DNA from: Microcaldota archaeon
GTDB taxonomy: Archaea; Micrarchaeota; Micrarchaeia; Micrarchaeales; CABMGC01
Direction of reading: 5' to 3'
Assembly (NCBI GenBank): GCA_021817325.1
Contig: JAKAVK010000023.1
Location: 1 to 59,711, forward strand
DNA: 59,711 nt
Under the pieces are notes generated by a model that saw nothing but the letters and a program-made list of their open reading frames with translations, searched no databases and was not told the origin of the DNA. The position numbers were made by a program, and so were the translations under genes. Shown here in pieces: positions 24,467 to 34,017 of this stretch (its first letter is position 1; each line of letters begins with the position of its first letter).

Positions 24467-26320
24467 TCACCTATTTGCAATATTATTCAGCTCCTCCCCA
24501 TCTATATTCAGTCTGTACTTCAGCATGACTTCGCGTACAAGCTCGCCACGCGTCTTGCCGTGGAATTCCCTCTCGATCAGCGAATGCAGCTCCTTCCCGC
24601 TTATCCTGCCAAGTCCTCGCCTCTTTATTATGCCGTCAACGCTTCCGCCGCCCTGCGCCAGCTCCTTGAGCACCTCCTCAACGCCGTTCTTTGTTATCTC
24701 GCCCTTTGCATACGCGCCGAATGCGGCAACAAGGCTGCCATCATCTATATCGTCCACCGCAAAGCCGTTCCTCTTGAGTTCTGTGAACTTCTGGAGAATC
24801 ACGTTTGCGATGAACTCCTTGTCCGCCTCGGTCTCCCTTGATATCATGATGTAGTCCTGCAGCCTTGGCGAGAGGATCAGCCGGTCAACCAGCTGCCCAT
24901 TCCCAAGTTCCGAGACCAGCTGCGACTGCAATTTATCAAGGCTCCGGGCCGAGCTCCGGGCCTTCTTGAGCATCGGACCTGTTATCGGCACTGGCACTGC
25001 ATCGGTCTCCGGATACATCCTAGAGCCGCCAGGCAGCGGCCTCATGAACCTCGTCACGAAGGAATCGTTATTGCTTATGGCAGCCCTGGTCTCAAGCGGC
25101 ACTCCGACAAGGGCGTATTTGGCTCTGTCTATTGCAAACGCTGCCGCCTTCATTGCGCTTGCCCGGTCCCCGGCGATCATAATGAATGCATCACCGTCAT
25201 TCGTCGCGCCTAGCGCCTTCTTCACCGCCCCGATCTCGTGCGCCGAGAAGCCATATCCATCGAGCTTCTCGTCGCTGTGGAATATACCGTTTACTCCGCC
25301 CATTTTTGCGTAATCGCTTATCTCGGTTCCCAGTCTCCTTCCTGGATTGATCTCCCTACCAAGGAACCCTGCGAATCCACGGAGTGCAAATCCGATTACT
25401 ACGCCCTTCCTCTCAAGCGCTCCCTTCACTATCTTGACTTCACATGATCCAAGTAGCCTTGTGATATCCCTAGCTTCCTCCACCTCCACGCCACTCCGCT
25501 TTCCCAGCTCCGCCTTTATTTTGAGTAGTTCCTGTTGCCTGGCTACCTCATTCTCAACATACCTGTCCAGCATCTCAAGATCCTGCAGGCCTTTTATCTC
25601 CACCCTGGCCCCTCCCCTTATGGATACGTTGACATCCTGCCTTATCGAGCCTATGCCTCTCTGCACCTTGCCTGATACCCTCAGCAGCGTGCCAAGCCTG
25701 AGCGCTATCTGCTTGGCCTGCTCAGGGGAGCTGATGTATGGGTCTGTGTCTATCTCTATGAGCGGTATGCCTATCCTCGCGGTGTTGTACACAATCTCCG
25801 ACTGCCCTGACTTCTCTATGCCTGCGGATTCCTCCTCGAGGAAGATTGAAGGTATGCTTATCCTGCGCTTGCCAACTTCCAGGTGGCCGTCCATGCCTAT
25901 CTTAATGGTCCTTTGAAACGCGCTGGGATTGGATCCATCAACAACCTCCTTCCTCATTGGCTGAAGCTCGTCAACAATCCGCATCTTCATCGAGCTTGCA
26001 ATCAAGAGGGCTATTTCAAGCGCTTCCATGTCCAGCAAATGGGGCGGCTCCTCATCGAGTTCTACCAGGCATGCCTGTCGTTCATCTATCCTGTACATGA
26101 ACTTCCTGTTCTTCAGTGCTTCGAACCTGGCAGATCTATCCACATCGCCAAGCTCACCAGCAACGGCTCTCTGGTATCTGACAAGGCGCTCCTCACGTGC
26201 CTCTCCATCTGCAAGCTTCGCAGGGCAGGCGCAGAAGAGCTTCTTCTCGGTTGCAAGGCGCTGGTGTATCTCAAGGCCGCACATGAATCCAAGTTTTTCA
26301 TAATAAGATTCGTCGTGCAA
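24467..26320 (-). CDS. gatE: Glutamyl-tRNA(Gln) amidotransferase subunit E
   Basis: About 617 residues. It transfers ammonia to Glu-tRNA(Gln) in the archaeal GatDE complex. The N-terminal kinase-like core begins GFMCGLEIHQRL and has the Cys motif LFCACPA. IEIDTDPYISSPEQA and GTEISDYAKMGGVNGIFHSDEKLDGYG are characteristic, and the latter belongs to the GatE-specific AspRS-type insertion. The C-terminal YqeY-like tail (EFIANVILQKFTELK...) binds the tRNA. No ATG fits the start: TTG 26320 lies 4 nt after a GGTGA that overlaps the gatD stop. GatE is archaea-specific, the best single proof of domain here. Confidence 0.95.
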   Translation of the reverse strand: MHDESYYEKLGFMCGLEIHQRLATEKKLFCACPAKLADGEAREERLVRYQRAVAGELGDVDRSARFEALKNRKFMYRIDERQACLVELDEEPPHLLDMEALEIALLIASSMKMRIVDELQPMRKEVVDGSNPSAFQRTIKIGMDGHLEVGKRRISIPSIFLEEESAGIEKSGQSEIVYNTARIGIPLIEIDTDPYISSPEQAKQIALRLGTLLRVSGKVQRGIGSIRQDVNVSIRGGARVEIKGLQDLEMLDRYVENEVARQQELLKIKAELGKRSGVEVEEARDITRLLGSCEVKIVKGALERKGVVIGFALRGFAGFLGREINPGRRLGTEISDYAKMGGVNGIFHSDEKLDGYGFSAHEIGAVKKALGATNDGDAFIMIAGDRASAMKAAAFAIDRAKYALVGVPLETRAAISNNDSFVTRFMRPLPGGSRMYPETDAVPVPITGPMLKKARSSARSLDKLQSQLVSELGNGQLVDRLILSPRLQDYIMISRETEADKEFIANVILQKFTELKRNGFAVDDIDDGSLVAAFGAYAKGEITKNGVEEVLKELAQGGGSVDGIIKRRGLGRISGKELHSLIEREFHGKTRGELVREVMLKYRLNIDGEELNNIANR

Positions 26321-26324
26321 GCTC

Positions 26325-27659
26325 TCACCTAAGAAAATAATCGTACTCAAGCCTTTCCGTAATCTCTCCAGCTATGTCCTTGGCCAGCATCTCCCGCGCC
26401 TCCTTTTCGCTGTGGTTGCCAAGGAGCCAACCAAGCTTGACATAAGCCGTTTCCGGCAGCATATCCTCACAGTATATGGCGCCAGCCGCAGCCGCAAGTC
26501 TCAGATTGGCATAAACACGCGGATTCACCCGGCCATAGAGGCACTGCGAGGTCATCCCTATTATCATACCCTTGTCGCACGCCCTCTCAATGCTGCCAAG
26601 CCACGAGCCTTCCTTCTTTGCAGGCGAGCTCGGCACATGCCCAAGGCCGGTGCCTTCTATGATTATTCCGCGGTAGCCCTTACTTAAATAATAGTCGATA
26701 ATACCCGGGTCTGAATTCGGGTATGCCTTGACCAGAGCAACCTTCTCCTCGAATCCGGTAGCGGAATCCATCTTGCGCGCATGCGTACCTGCCTTCCTAT
26801 AAGCCGACCGGTATCTTATCTCACCATCCGTTCCGACATCTGCAATCTGCATATTGTTGATCGGCCTGAACGCATCGCGCCTGGAGGTATGCATCTTCCT
26901 TGCTTTTGTGCCCCTGATGAGCATGCAACCCTCGTCCGAAGAGTGCGAATGCATGCATATGCAGACTTCCGCAACGTCTGACTTCGCGGCTACGTTGGCC
27001 GCGCATACAAGGTTCACGAAGGCATCGCTGGAACCCCTGTCGCTGCTTCTTTGCGCTCCTGTTATGACCACAGGACCTTTCAGATTCCCGAGCATGAATG
27101 AGAGTGCGGCAGCAGTGTAGTGCATTGTGTCTGTACCCATCGTTATTACGACGCCACGCGCCCCATCCTCGAATGCCTTTAGCACGCCGGTGGCAATCCT
27201 CCTCCACTCTTCAGCTGTCATATCCTCGCTCATTATGCCCATAAGGTTCTGAAGCTCTATGTTTGCTATGTCTGAAAGCTCAGGAACCTCGTAGAGCAGC
27301 TCCTCAGGCTTTGTGAGTATGTAGACACCTCCTGTAGTGTAGTCTACTTTGCTGCCTATCGTGCCGCCGGTGTACAGCAGTGCAATCTTGGGCAATGACG
27401 GATTCCTTCTCACTGAGACTTTTGGGAACTCGAACTTCTGTCTAGACGAGTCCAGCTTCTCTATCTTCACCTCCCTGTCAAACAGCAATCCAACATTGTA
27501 GCCGTCCTTCTGCTTTATCACAATAATATCGCGGTTTCCTATCTCTGGCCTGGGCATCAGCACCCCCTCGAACGTGTCTGGGCCGGAGGATACCCTAACA
27601 GAATCGCCTGCCTTGATTCCCTTTCTATCAAATTCCTTTACAAGAGCGTCGCTGTACAC
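26325..27659 (-). CDS. gatD: Glutamyl-tRNA(Gln) amidotransferase subunit D
   Basis: A 444-residue L-asparaginase-like subunit that releases ammonia from glutamine for GatE. The N-terminal GatD-specific beta barrel (KAGDSVRVSSG...NRDIIVIKQKDGYNVGLLF) precedes the asparaginase domain with TGGTIGSKVDY (first catalytic Thr), VITMGTDTMHYTAAAL (the TDT motif) and the later Lys of TGAQRSSDRGSSD. I start it at GTG 27659 because homology begins just there (VYSDALVKEF). A TATA-like TTTTAATAC at about 27700-27710 fits, and the longer ORF runs into the divergent promoter. It overlaps no gene and is coupled to gatE. Confidence 0.93.
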   Translation of the reverse strand: MYSDALVKEFDRKGIKAGDSVRVSSGPDTFEGVLMPRPEIGNRDIIVIKQKDGYNVGLLFDREVKIEKLDSSRQKFEFPKVSVRRNPSLPKIALLYTGGTIGSKVDYTTGGVYILTKPEELLYEVPELSDIANIELQNLMGIMSEDMTAEEWRRIATGVLKAFEDGARGVVITMGTDTMHYTAAALSFMLGNLKGPVVITGAQRSSDRGSSDAFVNLVCAANVAAKSDVAEVCICMHSHSSDEGCMLIRGTKARKMHTSRRDAFRPINNMQIADVGTDGEIRYRSAYRKAGTHARKMDSATGFEEKVALVKAYPNSDPGIIDYYLSKGYRGIIIEGTGLGHVPSSPAKKEGSWLGSIERACDKGMIIGMTSQCLYGRVNPRVYANLRLAAAAGAIYCEDMLPETAYVKLGWLLGNHSEKEAREMLAKDIAGEITERLEYDYFLR

Positions 27660-27765
27660 GAAATGGCCAATGCAATAAGGATATGATATCGCATCATGTA
27701 TTAAAATGCATTCTGATTGGCACAACCCCCTCAGCCGCGCAAAGTTTAAATAATTTGCACGAGCC

Positions 27766-28938
27766 ATGCACCATCTGTTGCTATCAAAATGGATACCATG
27801 CAGTTTGGCATCGGACGGTGGAACAATGCTAAGGACCCAATACCATACCGCAGTCAATGCGCATCATCTGTCATCAAACCTCAGGGGCGAGCAGGCGATG
27901 CACGCAGGTCTGCATGGCCCCGCCAAGGCCTGCCTGCCGGCCGATAGGCAGTCGAGTAGGAAGACCACAGAGGCAGCCTGGGAAAAGCAGGAGCGTGAGT
28001 GGGGCATGTTTGTGCAGGCTATCATTGGGCAGAGGGTCACCGCAACAAACGGGGAAGAAGTAATGAAGATAGCCCTTGTCAGCTTCCCGTTGCCCCCCGG
28101 AGTGGAACAGAAGGGCATTGAGATAATAAAGAGTGCGATGAGAGGGCGTTTCTTAGAATCAGATCTACGGACATTCAACGATGAAGGCACCCTAATCGGC
28201 TACTTCTCAACGGCACACGGCGGGATTGGGGAATCACGTAAGATAATATCCGACCTGTACGGTGCTGCTGGCGTAAACGTGGCCAAGTTCCACCCGGATC
28301 TCTCGGCTTCTAACGTCAGGAACTTCTATCTCTTCCAGGAGTCCCGCAGGTCGCGCCTGGGCATTCTGGAAGCTGATATAGCGGCCGTGCTCTCATCGCC
28401 TGCACACATCGGTTCTTCGGCATGGGATACGCGCTTTGGGGGCGGCTTCAGGCAGGAGTGGATATACAAAGGCGGAAAGATTTATGCACCCAATGCAAAG
28501 GACGAACTGATAGAACTCACCGTGGGTCTTGCGAACAAGGATGCGGATTTCGGGCACAGTAAATGGCTCGCATGGCTGATACAATCGATAAGCAGCGCAT
28601 ATTCAAACGGCGCCAATTCGTTCGTAGGCTTCCATTCGGACAGTACTATAACGGTAAACATGTGCGCAGGCTCTGACGGCTGTGCAACCTTCTACAGGCA
28701 AACAATGGTGCTACCGTATGATGCTCCGTTCCAGTACACTACTGCTGTGGATCCTTACGCTGCGATTGCTAACCGGGAGGTGAATGGCAATAGTAAATCA
28801 AGTGCCAGTTCAGGAAGCGGAAATGCATCATCCGGCGGAGGACAGGACAGCGGCAACTCCTCAATCTGTCCCGGCTGCAAGAAGGACAAGGGGGTATGCT
28901 CGTGCAAATACCATTCCGCAGTAAGGGTCAGAAGGTAG
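27766..28938 (+). CDS. Unknown protein with C-terminal zinc-type Cys cluster
   Basis: Up to 390 residues; ATG 27766 or 27826 may be the start, since the N-terminal 90 residues are low-complexity and poorly constrained. The middle (MKIALVSFPLPPGVEQKGIEII onward) is an alpha/beta domain with no motif I recognise. Near the end a Ser/Gly linker (SASSGSGNASSGGGQDSG) leads to CPGCKKDKGVCSCKYH, four cysteines and a histidine that could bind one zinc. It shares the divergent spacer with gatD. Confidence 0.6.
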   Translation: MHHLLLSKWIPCSLASDGGTMLRTQYHTAVNAHHLSSNLRGEQAMHAGLHGPAKACLPADRQSSRKTTEAAWEKQEREWGMFVQAIIGQRVTATNGEEVMKIALVSFPLPPGVEQKGIEIIKSAMRGRFLESDLRTFNDEGTLIGYFSTAHGGIGESRKIISDLYGAAGVNVAKFHPDLSASNVRNFYLFQESRRSRLGILEADIAAVLSSPAHIGSSAWDTRFGGGFRQEWIYKGGKIYAPNAKDELIELTVGLANKDADFGHSKWLAWLIQSISSAYSNGANSFVGFHSDSTITVNMCAGSDGCATFYRQTMVLPYDAPFQYTTAVDPYAAIANREVNGNSKSSASSGSGNASSGGGQDSGNSSICPGCKKDKGVCSCKYHSAVRVRR

Positions 28939-29051
28939 GTGGTTGACTGTCATCCGAAATCGTCCGCTTTAGGTCCGCAGCCTGCGAGCCGTTGGCAAAT
29001 GTTCTTAAACAAAGCCATAGGAGGGATACAGATGCGCCAAGCGGAAGCCAC

Positions 29052-30464
29052 ATGGCGCTGCCAACAGATTCAAGATTCACGTTCCTTGCAATATCAGTGC
29101 CTTCGACATTTCAGCAGGGAGTAATACCGGATGGAGAGGAGCCTCCATGGGGGATGCTGCGTGTCGTCGCGTCTGCAAGGGAACAGTATGGCATCGATGC
29201 GGGCATACTCGACGCACACAGGCTGAAGCTGGATCAGCGCGGACTCCGAGAGCAGTTAAAAACAATCACGCCTGGAGTGGTAGGACTAAACCCAACATCA
29301 GTCAACGTGCGCGAAGCACAGCATATAGCAGGAATATGCGACGATCTTGGCATCCCCTATTTACTGGGCGGGGTGCATGCCACAATAGACCCTGCAGTCG
29401 CGCGCTCGGATTTCCCGAACGCAGCCGCGATAATCAGAGGAAATGCCGAGGTTGCAATAGGGCCCTCGGTCAGGGCGATCATCGATGACGTAGGCGTCGA
29501 GATACAGGGTGTCTATTTTAGGGGGCATAGTGGTCCTATGCATGCATACGCGCAGAGGATGCCTGCCGATGAACTGCCATTTGTAAACCAGAAAAAGCTA
29601 GTGGTGCAACCGATATACACGCATACAGTGACCATCAATGGTAGGCAGTCAAGAATTGACGAAGCCACTCTATTCGTGACGCAAGGCTGTCCATACAAAT
29701 GCACGTTCTGTGCGTCGCCTGTTATGACAAACAGGACCGGAAGATCGGGCAGGCCTTATGACAGGCCTACAACAGACCGGATAGTTGCAGAAGTCGCCCA
29801 TGTCGTCGACGAACTCGGTGCCAATGCAGTCCACTTCCTTGACGATATGGCCTTTCCCCAAGCGCCGCACATAAAGGAATTCCACGACCAAATATCTCGA
29901 GCAGGACTACTCGGCAAATTCGTGTGGAGGGGGCTTGGCCGGGCAAGCCTGATCGAGAGATTCGACGACAGGACACTTGAGCTTATGAAGGAAAGTGGTG
30001 CGTGGAGAGTGACACTCGGAATAGAAAGCGGGAGTGAAGAGATCCTGCGGCAGATAGACAAGCGTGTAACTGCCCGGCAGGCAGCCGCCGCGGTAGACAG
30101 GCTATCAAGGCATGGGATACAAACAAAAGGATACTTCATAATGGGGTTTCCCACAGAGACCGAAAGGCAGATGTTGGAGACCCGCGATCTTATGATGAGA
30201 CTAAGGGACGCTGGGATGGCCGAGGCATCCGTCTTCCAGTTCCACCCATATCCTGGCACAGGCGAGTACAGCAGGCTCGCAGAATCGAAACCAGATATAA
30301 TCGCGCAGCTACCGTACCTTCGCGGCGGCGATCCAAAAAACCAGGCCGGACATAACACGTGGCTACCGCCTGACCTTGAGATAGCCGACGTACCAAGTAG
30401 CGTAGTCCAACGCCATGTGATTGCCGCAATGGCCGATTTTTACGGAGGAGAAAACACAAGTTGA
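29052..30464 (+). CDS. Radical SAM protein with B12-binding domain
   Basis: A 470-residue enzyme of the B12-binding radical SAM class (BchE/P-methylase-like). The N-terminal half has a cobalamin-binding fold (GVVGLNPTSVNVREAQHIA...PYLLGGVHATIDP) but no clear DxHxxG. The radical SAM core begins at FVTQGCPYKCTFCASP with the CxxxCxxC cluster. Downstream GIESGSEEILRQIDKR and GYFIMGFPTETERQM are typical barrel motifs. The ORF start at 28992 is a TTG; ATG 29052 with a TATA-like TTCTTAAAC near 29005 is preferred. The substrate is unknown, and methylation or ring rearrangement are both possible. Confidence 0.88.
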   Translation: MALPTDSRFTFLAISVPSTFQQGVIPDGEEPPWGMLRVVASAREQYGIDAGILDAHRLKLDQRGLREQLKTITPGVVGLNPTSVNVREAQHIAGICDDLGIPYLLGGVHATIDPAVARSDFPNAAAIIRGNAEVAIGPSVRAIIDDVGVEIQGVYFRGHSGPMHAYAQRMPADELPFVNQKKLVVQPIYTHTVTINGRQSRIDEATLFVTQGCPYKCTFCASPVMTNRTGRSGRPYDRPTTDRIVAEVAHVVDELGANAVHFLDDMAFPQAPHIKEFHDQISRAGLLGKFVWRGLGRASLIERFDDRTLELMKESGAWRVTLGIESGSEEILRQIDKRVTARQAAAAVDRLSRHGIQTKGYFIMGFPTETERQMLETRDLMMRLRDAGMAEASVFQFHPYPGTGEYSRLAESKPDIIAQLPYLRGGDPKNQAGHNTWLPPDLEIADVPSSVVQRHVIAAMADFYGGENTS

Positions 30465-30537
30465 TATAACTGTTTTTAAATTCAGATACCTTTTAATATT
30501 CAGGCAACACATATTATGGTACTAACCTGCTGATGAG

Positions 30538-30996
30538 ATGGACAAGACCATAGTATATGTATCGGTTGCACTGGCGGCACTTGGCATAGTGGGGGTCCTT
30601 GCAGTATCATCCCTATCAGGTCACACTGCCCATCTTCCGGCAAGCAGCCAGCAGGCTGCATCATCAGGCGCAGCCGCACACAAAAATACCTCTGCTGTAT
30701 TATTCTCAAGCACACCGTATGCACAATATGCGTATCTCATATCCACAACGCCGCTCTCGCAGCAGGCATCAGCCGCGCTTGCGGGATTTGACATGAACAG
30801 CACTGTCCTGCCAAACAACACGCAGAAGATAACAGTGACGCTGCACGGGACAGGCCAGAGCCAGACGATCCTTCTAGCGCCAGGCAACAAGCTCTACATA
30901 GTCGAGGCCGCCTTCGGAGACGATGGCTACGGGTATGATGCCTCGCTTGGAGATGATGGTTTTGTCGTAGTGAACCAGAGCGGCTACATGGTCTGA
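30538..30996 (+). CDS. Small membrane-anchored exported protein
   Basis: A 152-residue protein with an N-terminal anchor (IVYVSVALAALGIVGVLAVSSL) and an exported Ser/Ala-rich part, ending in an acidic glycine patch (FGDDGYGYDASLGDDGF). There are no cysteines and no recognised domain. It precedes the NqrB/RnfD-like gene by 19 nt and is probably in the same operon, so it might be an accessory of that membrane protein (inference). Confidence 0.7.
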   Translation: MDKTIVYVSVALAALGIVGVLAVSSLSGHTAHLPASSQQAASSGAAAHKNTSAVLFSSTPYAQYAYLISTTPLSQQASAALAGFDMNSTVLPNNTQKITVTLHGTGQSQTILLAPGNKLYIVEAAFGDDGYGYDASLGDDGFVVVNQSGYMV

Positions 30997-31015
30997 CCAA
31001 GGTGCCACTGATACG

Positions 31016-31837
31016 ATGAAGATCCTAAACCAGCACATTGCTGCAATGTACCTTTGGGCCATAGCATTGCTAGTGGCAGTTGCCGCGATCTCCAGCTATA
31101 CAATGCACACCATTCCCTTCCCGCTGCTGGTCGCCGTTGCAATAGCCGCAGCATCAGAACTATTTCTGACCACGTTTTACCTAAAGAGGCCGCTAAAGAT
31201 ACCGATCTCAGGGGTCATAACAGGGCTTATAGTCGGCTCCGTTGCGCAGATCAACGCACCCTTGGCTGCAGCCGCTGTTGCCGCTGCAGTTGCCATAGCA
31301 TCCAAGATCTTCATAAGGAGCAAGGGGGTGAACGTCTTCAACCCTGCGGCATTCGGTATTGTGGTGGCAATGCTAATATTCTCTATAAGCGATGAATGGT
31401 GGGCTGCGGGAACCTACAACATTGCCGGATTAACTCTCTCAATAGCACCAGTGCTACTCATACTGGCATATCTGGCCAAGCGCCTTACTGCCTCTGCCTC
31501 TTTCATAATCACATCTATGGTGATCAGTGTTATACTTGCGCCAGCAGCATACTCCCTCTCCATTTCCGGGATAGATGCACTTGTCTTCGGGATCAATTAT
31601 TACCTTGCCTTCGTGATGATCGCAGAGCCGAAGACCTCGCCATCAAAGAGGCTGCACCAGGTGGCGTTTGGGGTTGCCATAGCCGCACTCATAACCGCGC
31701 TTGCGTTACTCCGCCTGCCCTCATCGCCCATCCTTCTTGCGCTTCTGATCGGAAATGCTGCATACTCAGTATCGAGGCGCCTGTCCATACGCATGCATCG
31801 CCCTTCAGCACAGCAGGTATCATCCACTGCGGCCTAG
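31016..31837 (+). CDS. NqrB/RnfD-like integral membrane protein
   Basis: A 273-residue protein of about nine membrane helices. SKIFIRSKGVNVFNPAAFGIV and FVMIAEPKTSPSKR are the two signature loops of NqrB/RnfD, membrane subunits of ion-translocating NADH:quinone or ferredoxin oxidoreductases. The flavin-attachment SGAT motif of those proteins is not seen. No other Nqr or Rnf subunit is present in the window, so it may be a stand-alone relative (small archaeal members exist) with an unknown role. It ends at its stop exactly where the slipin gene ends on the other strand. Confidence 0.72.
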   Translation: MKILNQHIAAMYLWAIALLVAVAAISSYTMHTIPFPLLVAVAIAAASELFLTTFYLKRPLKIPISGVITGLIVGSVAQINAPLAAAAVAAAVAIASKIFIRSKGVNVFNPAAFGIVVAMLIFSISDEWWAAGTYNIAGLTLSIAPVLLILAYLAKRLTASASFIITSMVISVILAPAAYSLSISGIDALVFGINYYLAFVMIAEPKTSPSKRLHQVAFGVAIAALITALALLRLPSSPILLALLIGNAAYSVSRRLSIRMHRPSAQQVSSTAA

Positions 31838-32761
31838 TCACTGCTCGTTATCGGTCTCCGCCTTCTTCTGCTTCTTGGCAGGCGCGGCCTGCGGCGCCCC
31901 CTGCCCGATCTTCTCGACCCCCAGGACTCCTATCGGAGTCGGAAGGCTGAAGCCCTTGCTTTCAGTCGGAATGAATACTATCTGGTTGCTGGCACTGTTC
32001 ATACTTATCTCATACATCATGTTGAGCGAACGCAGCTGCATTGCATAGGGATCACTCTCGTACTTCTTTGCGGCATCGAGCATCTTGTCCGCAGCTAGCG
32101 ACTCGCTCTCGGCCAGCGCAACCCTCGCCATCTTCTCCCTCTCTGCGGTCGCAACCTTTGCCATCGCATCCTGCAGGTCCTGCGGGATCTTGACATCCTT
32201 TATCTCCACGGATGTCGCCTTTATGCCCCAGTCACCAACCCTTTCCTGGATCACTGAGTCGATGTCATTGCCTATGGTGTTTCTGCCGGCCAGCATGTCG
32301 GAGAGCGTATTCCTCCCTATGATATCCCTGAGTGCAGTCTGCGCCGCAAGCTGCACCGAATTGTAGTATGATTGGACATTCAAAGTGGCCTTCTCAGGAT
32401 CCGCCACCTGCCAGAAGAGTATTGCCTCTACGTTCACGGGCACATTGTCCTTAGTGAGCGTCTGCTCGGCGCTGAACGAGGTATTGATAACCCTCAAATC
32501 GATCAGTATAGGCGTTTTCTCGATGAATGGTATTATCAGGACAAAGCCCGGCCCAATGATGCCCTTGTAAGACCCTAGTCTTAGCACAGGCATCCTGTTC
32601 CACTGGCTTATTATGCGCACAGACATTGCAATAAGTACGAGGAAGACTAGAACGCCGCCTATAAACCCAATGACGATACTTATGGTGCTGAAGATAAGGC
32701 CTGCCACAACGCCGCCCAGCACGTCCAACACTACGGCAGTAACGCCGCTATAGCTTCTCAT
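31838..32761 (-). CDS. Slipin/stomatin-like SPFH (band 7) membrane protein
   Basis: A 307-residue protein with an N-terminal hydrophobic hairpin (VVAGLIFSTISIVIGFIGGVLVFLVLIAM), then an SPFH domain: GPGFVLIIPFIEKTPILIDLRV, NVPVNVEAILFWQVADPEKA, LRDIIGRNTLSDMLAGRN, WGIKATSVEIKDVKIP. The C-terminal helix (ATAEREKMARVALAESESLAADKML) is the usual coiled coil that drives oligomer rings. Stomatin homologues organise membrane microdomains and often pair with an NfeD protease, which is not found here. Stops of this gene and the NqrB/RnfD-like gene abut. Confidence 0.92.
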   Translation of the reverse strand: MRSYSGVTAVVLDVLGGVVAGLIFSTISIVIGFIGGVLVFLVLIAMSVRIISQWNRMPVLRLGSYKGIIGPGFVLIIPFIEKTPILIDLRVINTSFSAEQTLTKDNVPVNVEAILFWQVADPEKATLNVQSYYNSVQLAAQTALRDIIGRNTLSDMLAGRNTIGNDIDSVIQERVGDWGIKATSVEIKDVKIPQDLQDAMAKVATAEREKMARVALAESESLAADKMLDAAKKYESDPYAMQLRSLNMMYEISMNSASNQIVFIPTESKGFSLPTPIGVLGVEKIGQGAPQAAPAKKQKKAETDNEQ

Positions 32762-32895
32762 GCGCTAGACACCTCCCGATTCTATAGATGGCTCGCCCGC
32801 TTAATAAACATTCGTCCCATCCCTGCGGCGTAGGCTGCCAAGAGAAACATTATATAGCTTTTTACCTCATGGATAGTGAGGCAAAAGGCGATCTG

Positions 32896-33309
32896 ATGGG
32901 AATATTCGACTTATTTGGAAAGAAGGATGTAAAGGAGAACCTGGGAATGAAAGGCCCTTATTCGATAAGTACCTCATTCACACCGTTCCATCTGCAGGCA
33001 AACGTAAGGAGCAGGTCAACGCTCACGATGCGCATAAAGAACATGACCAGTGAGGCGGTGATGGGCTCTGTTGTGGTAGAGGTGCCGGACAGGCTGAGTC
33101 TCGATGAGACTGGGTTCACCAAGCAGAAGGAGGTCAGGTTCGGCAATCTGTCAGCCAACGAGGAGAAGGAGGCAAACGTCGAAGTCTACAGCAGCACAAA
33201 TACCGATAAGGGGGAGTACACGCTAGGCGTGACGGCATTCGTGCACTACCGGGACTATGCGCACGTGCTCAATGCCGTGAAGAAGAGGGCGATCCTGCAG
33301 GTCGTCTGA
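32896..33309 (+). CDS. Small beta-sandwich protein, unknown
   Basis: A 137-residue protein from ATG 32896; ATG 32869 is the other option. The TATA box TTATATAG at 32850-32857 predicts transcription near 32880, which favours 32896. After a short helix (MGIFDLFGKKDVKENLG) the sequence is beta-rich with Ig/CARDB-like spacing (STLTMRIKNMTSEAVMGSVVVEVPD; ANEEKEANVEVYSS; GEYTLGVTAFVHY). No signal or anchor. Function unknown. Confidence 0.65.
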   Translation: MGIFDLFGKKDVKENLGMKGPYSISTSFTPFHLQANVRSRSTLTMRIKNMTSEAVMGSVVVEVPDRLSLDETGFTKQKEVRFGNLSANEEKEANVEVYSSTNTDKGEYTLGVTAFVHYRDYAHVLNAVKKRAILQVV

Positions 33310-33590
33310 ATATAATTAAAATCCGCAGTAAGAAACCGGCAAGCAGGCACCGCTACCCATGGCCTAGTATGCGCTGCCAACATTGTGGCAAAGGGGCCGT
33401 AAGGTGCTTGCACGGTCTTGCCAAAACGGTAAAAAGTCGGCCGCAAACCAGCGATTCAAATACCTAGCTAGACATCGGGGTGCCTTGCCTTGGCCACGGA
33501 TCCCGCAAGCTCATCCAGGCTGACAACCACGTCCTTAATTACCGCAACGCAAACCGGATCAGGGCAGCGCATCTGTCTCGTGTCATGGCC

Positions 33591-33917
33591 TTACTTCTCC
33601 ACGGCCTCCTTGGTCTGCTGAGTAGCCGGCTTTGCCTGCGGTGTAGGAGCCTGCATCCTGCCAATCACATCGGCAAGGCCACGTGCTACATCTATGCCCT
33701 TTTCCGTAAGGAAGATCCTCTTCATCCTGCCGTGCTTCTCGCTGCGCACCATGCCGGCCTCTTCGCACCTCCCAAGGAACCTGCTGGTGTGTATGTAGGT
33801 CACGTTTGCGGCTTTTGCAAGGTCCGCAATGTACCACTCCCTGCCGGAGTCTGAGAGCATGAGCAGCAATCTGGCCTGCTTATCCTTGAAAAGGAGCATG
33901 CCAACGGAATCGGCCAT
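33591..33917 (-). CDS. Winged-helix regulator (ArsR/MarR type)
   Basis: A 108-residue wHTH protein: KDKQARLLLMLSDSGREWYIADLAKAANVTYIHTSRFLGRCEEAGMV, then the wing RSEKHGRMKRIFLTEKG. The Lys/Gln-rich tail may be disordered. It is preceded by a divergent spacer of 100 nt from the PRC-barrel gene. Targets are unknown; family members sense metals, lipids or redox, but no ligand residues are evident. Confidence 0.82.
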   Translation of the reverse strand: MADSVGMLLFKDKQARLLLMLSDSGREWYIADLAKAANVTYIHTSRFLGRCEEAGMVRSEKHGRMKRIFLTEKGIDVARGLADVIGRMQAPTPQAKPATQQTKEAVEK

Positions 33918-34017
33918 AAGGATCCTTTTTCATCTATGAGTAAGTTTAGACGAGGGCAACGTATATAAATGTAAAGTATTCAATAAGAATGGGAATTATA
34001 GAGGAAAAGGCGAGAAA

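Noticed and set aside
27659-27857. N-terminal extension of gatD
   Set aside because: It overlaps the divergent gene and lies upstream of the start of GatD homology.
33310-33590. A further gene or RNA in the 281-nt gap after the beta-sandwich gene
   Set aside because: Only short frames without motifs; no tRNA fold or strong hairpin seen.
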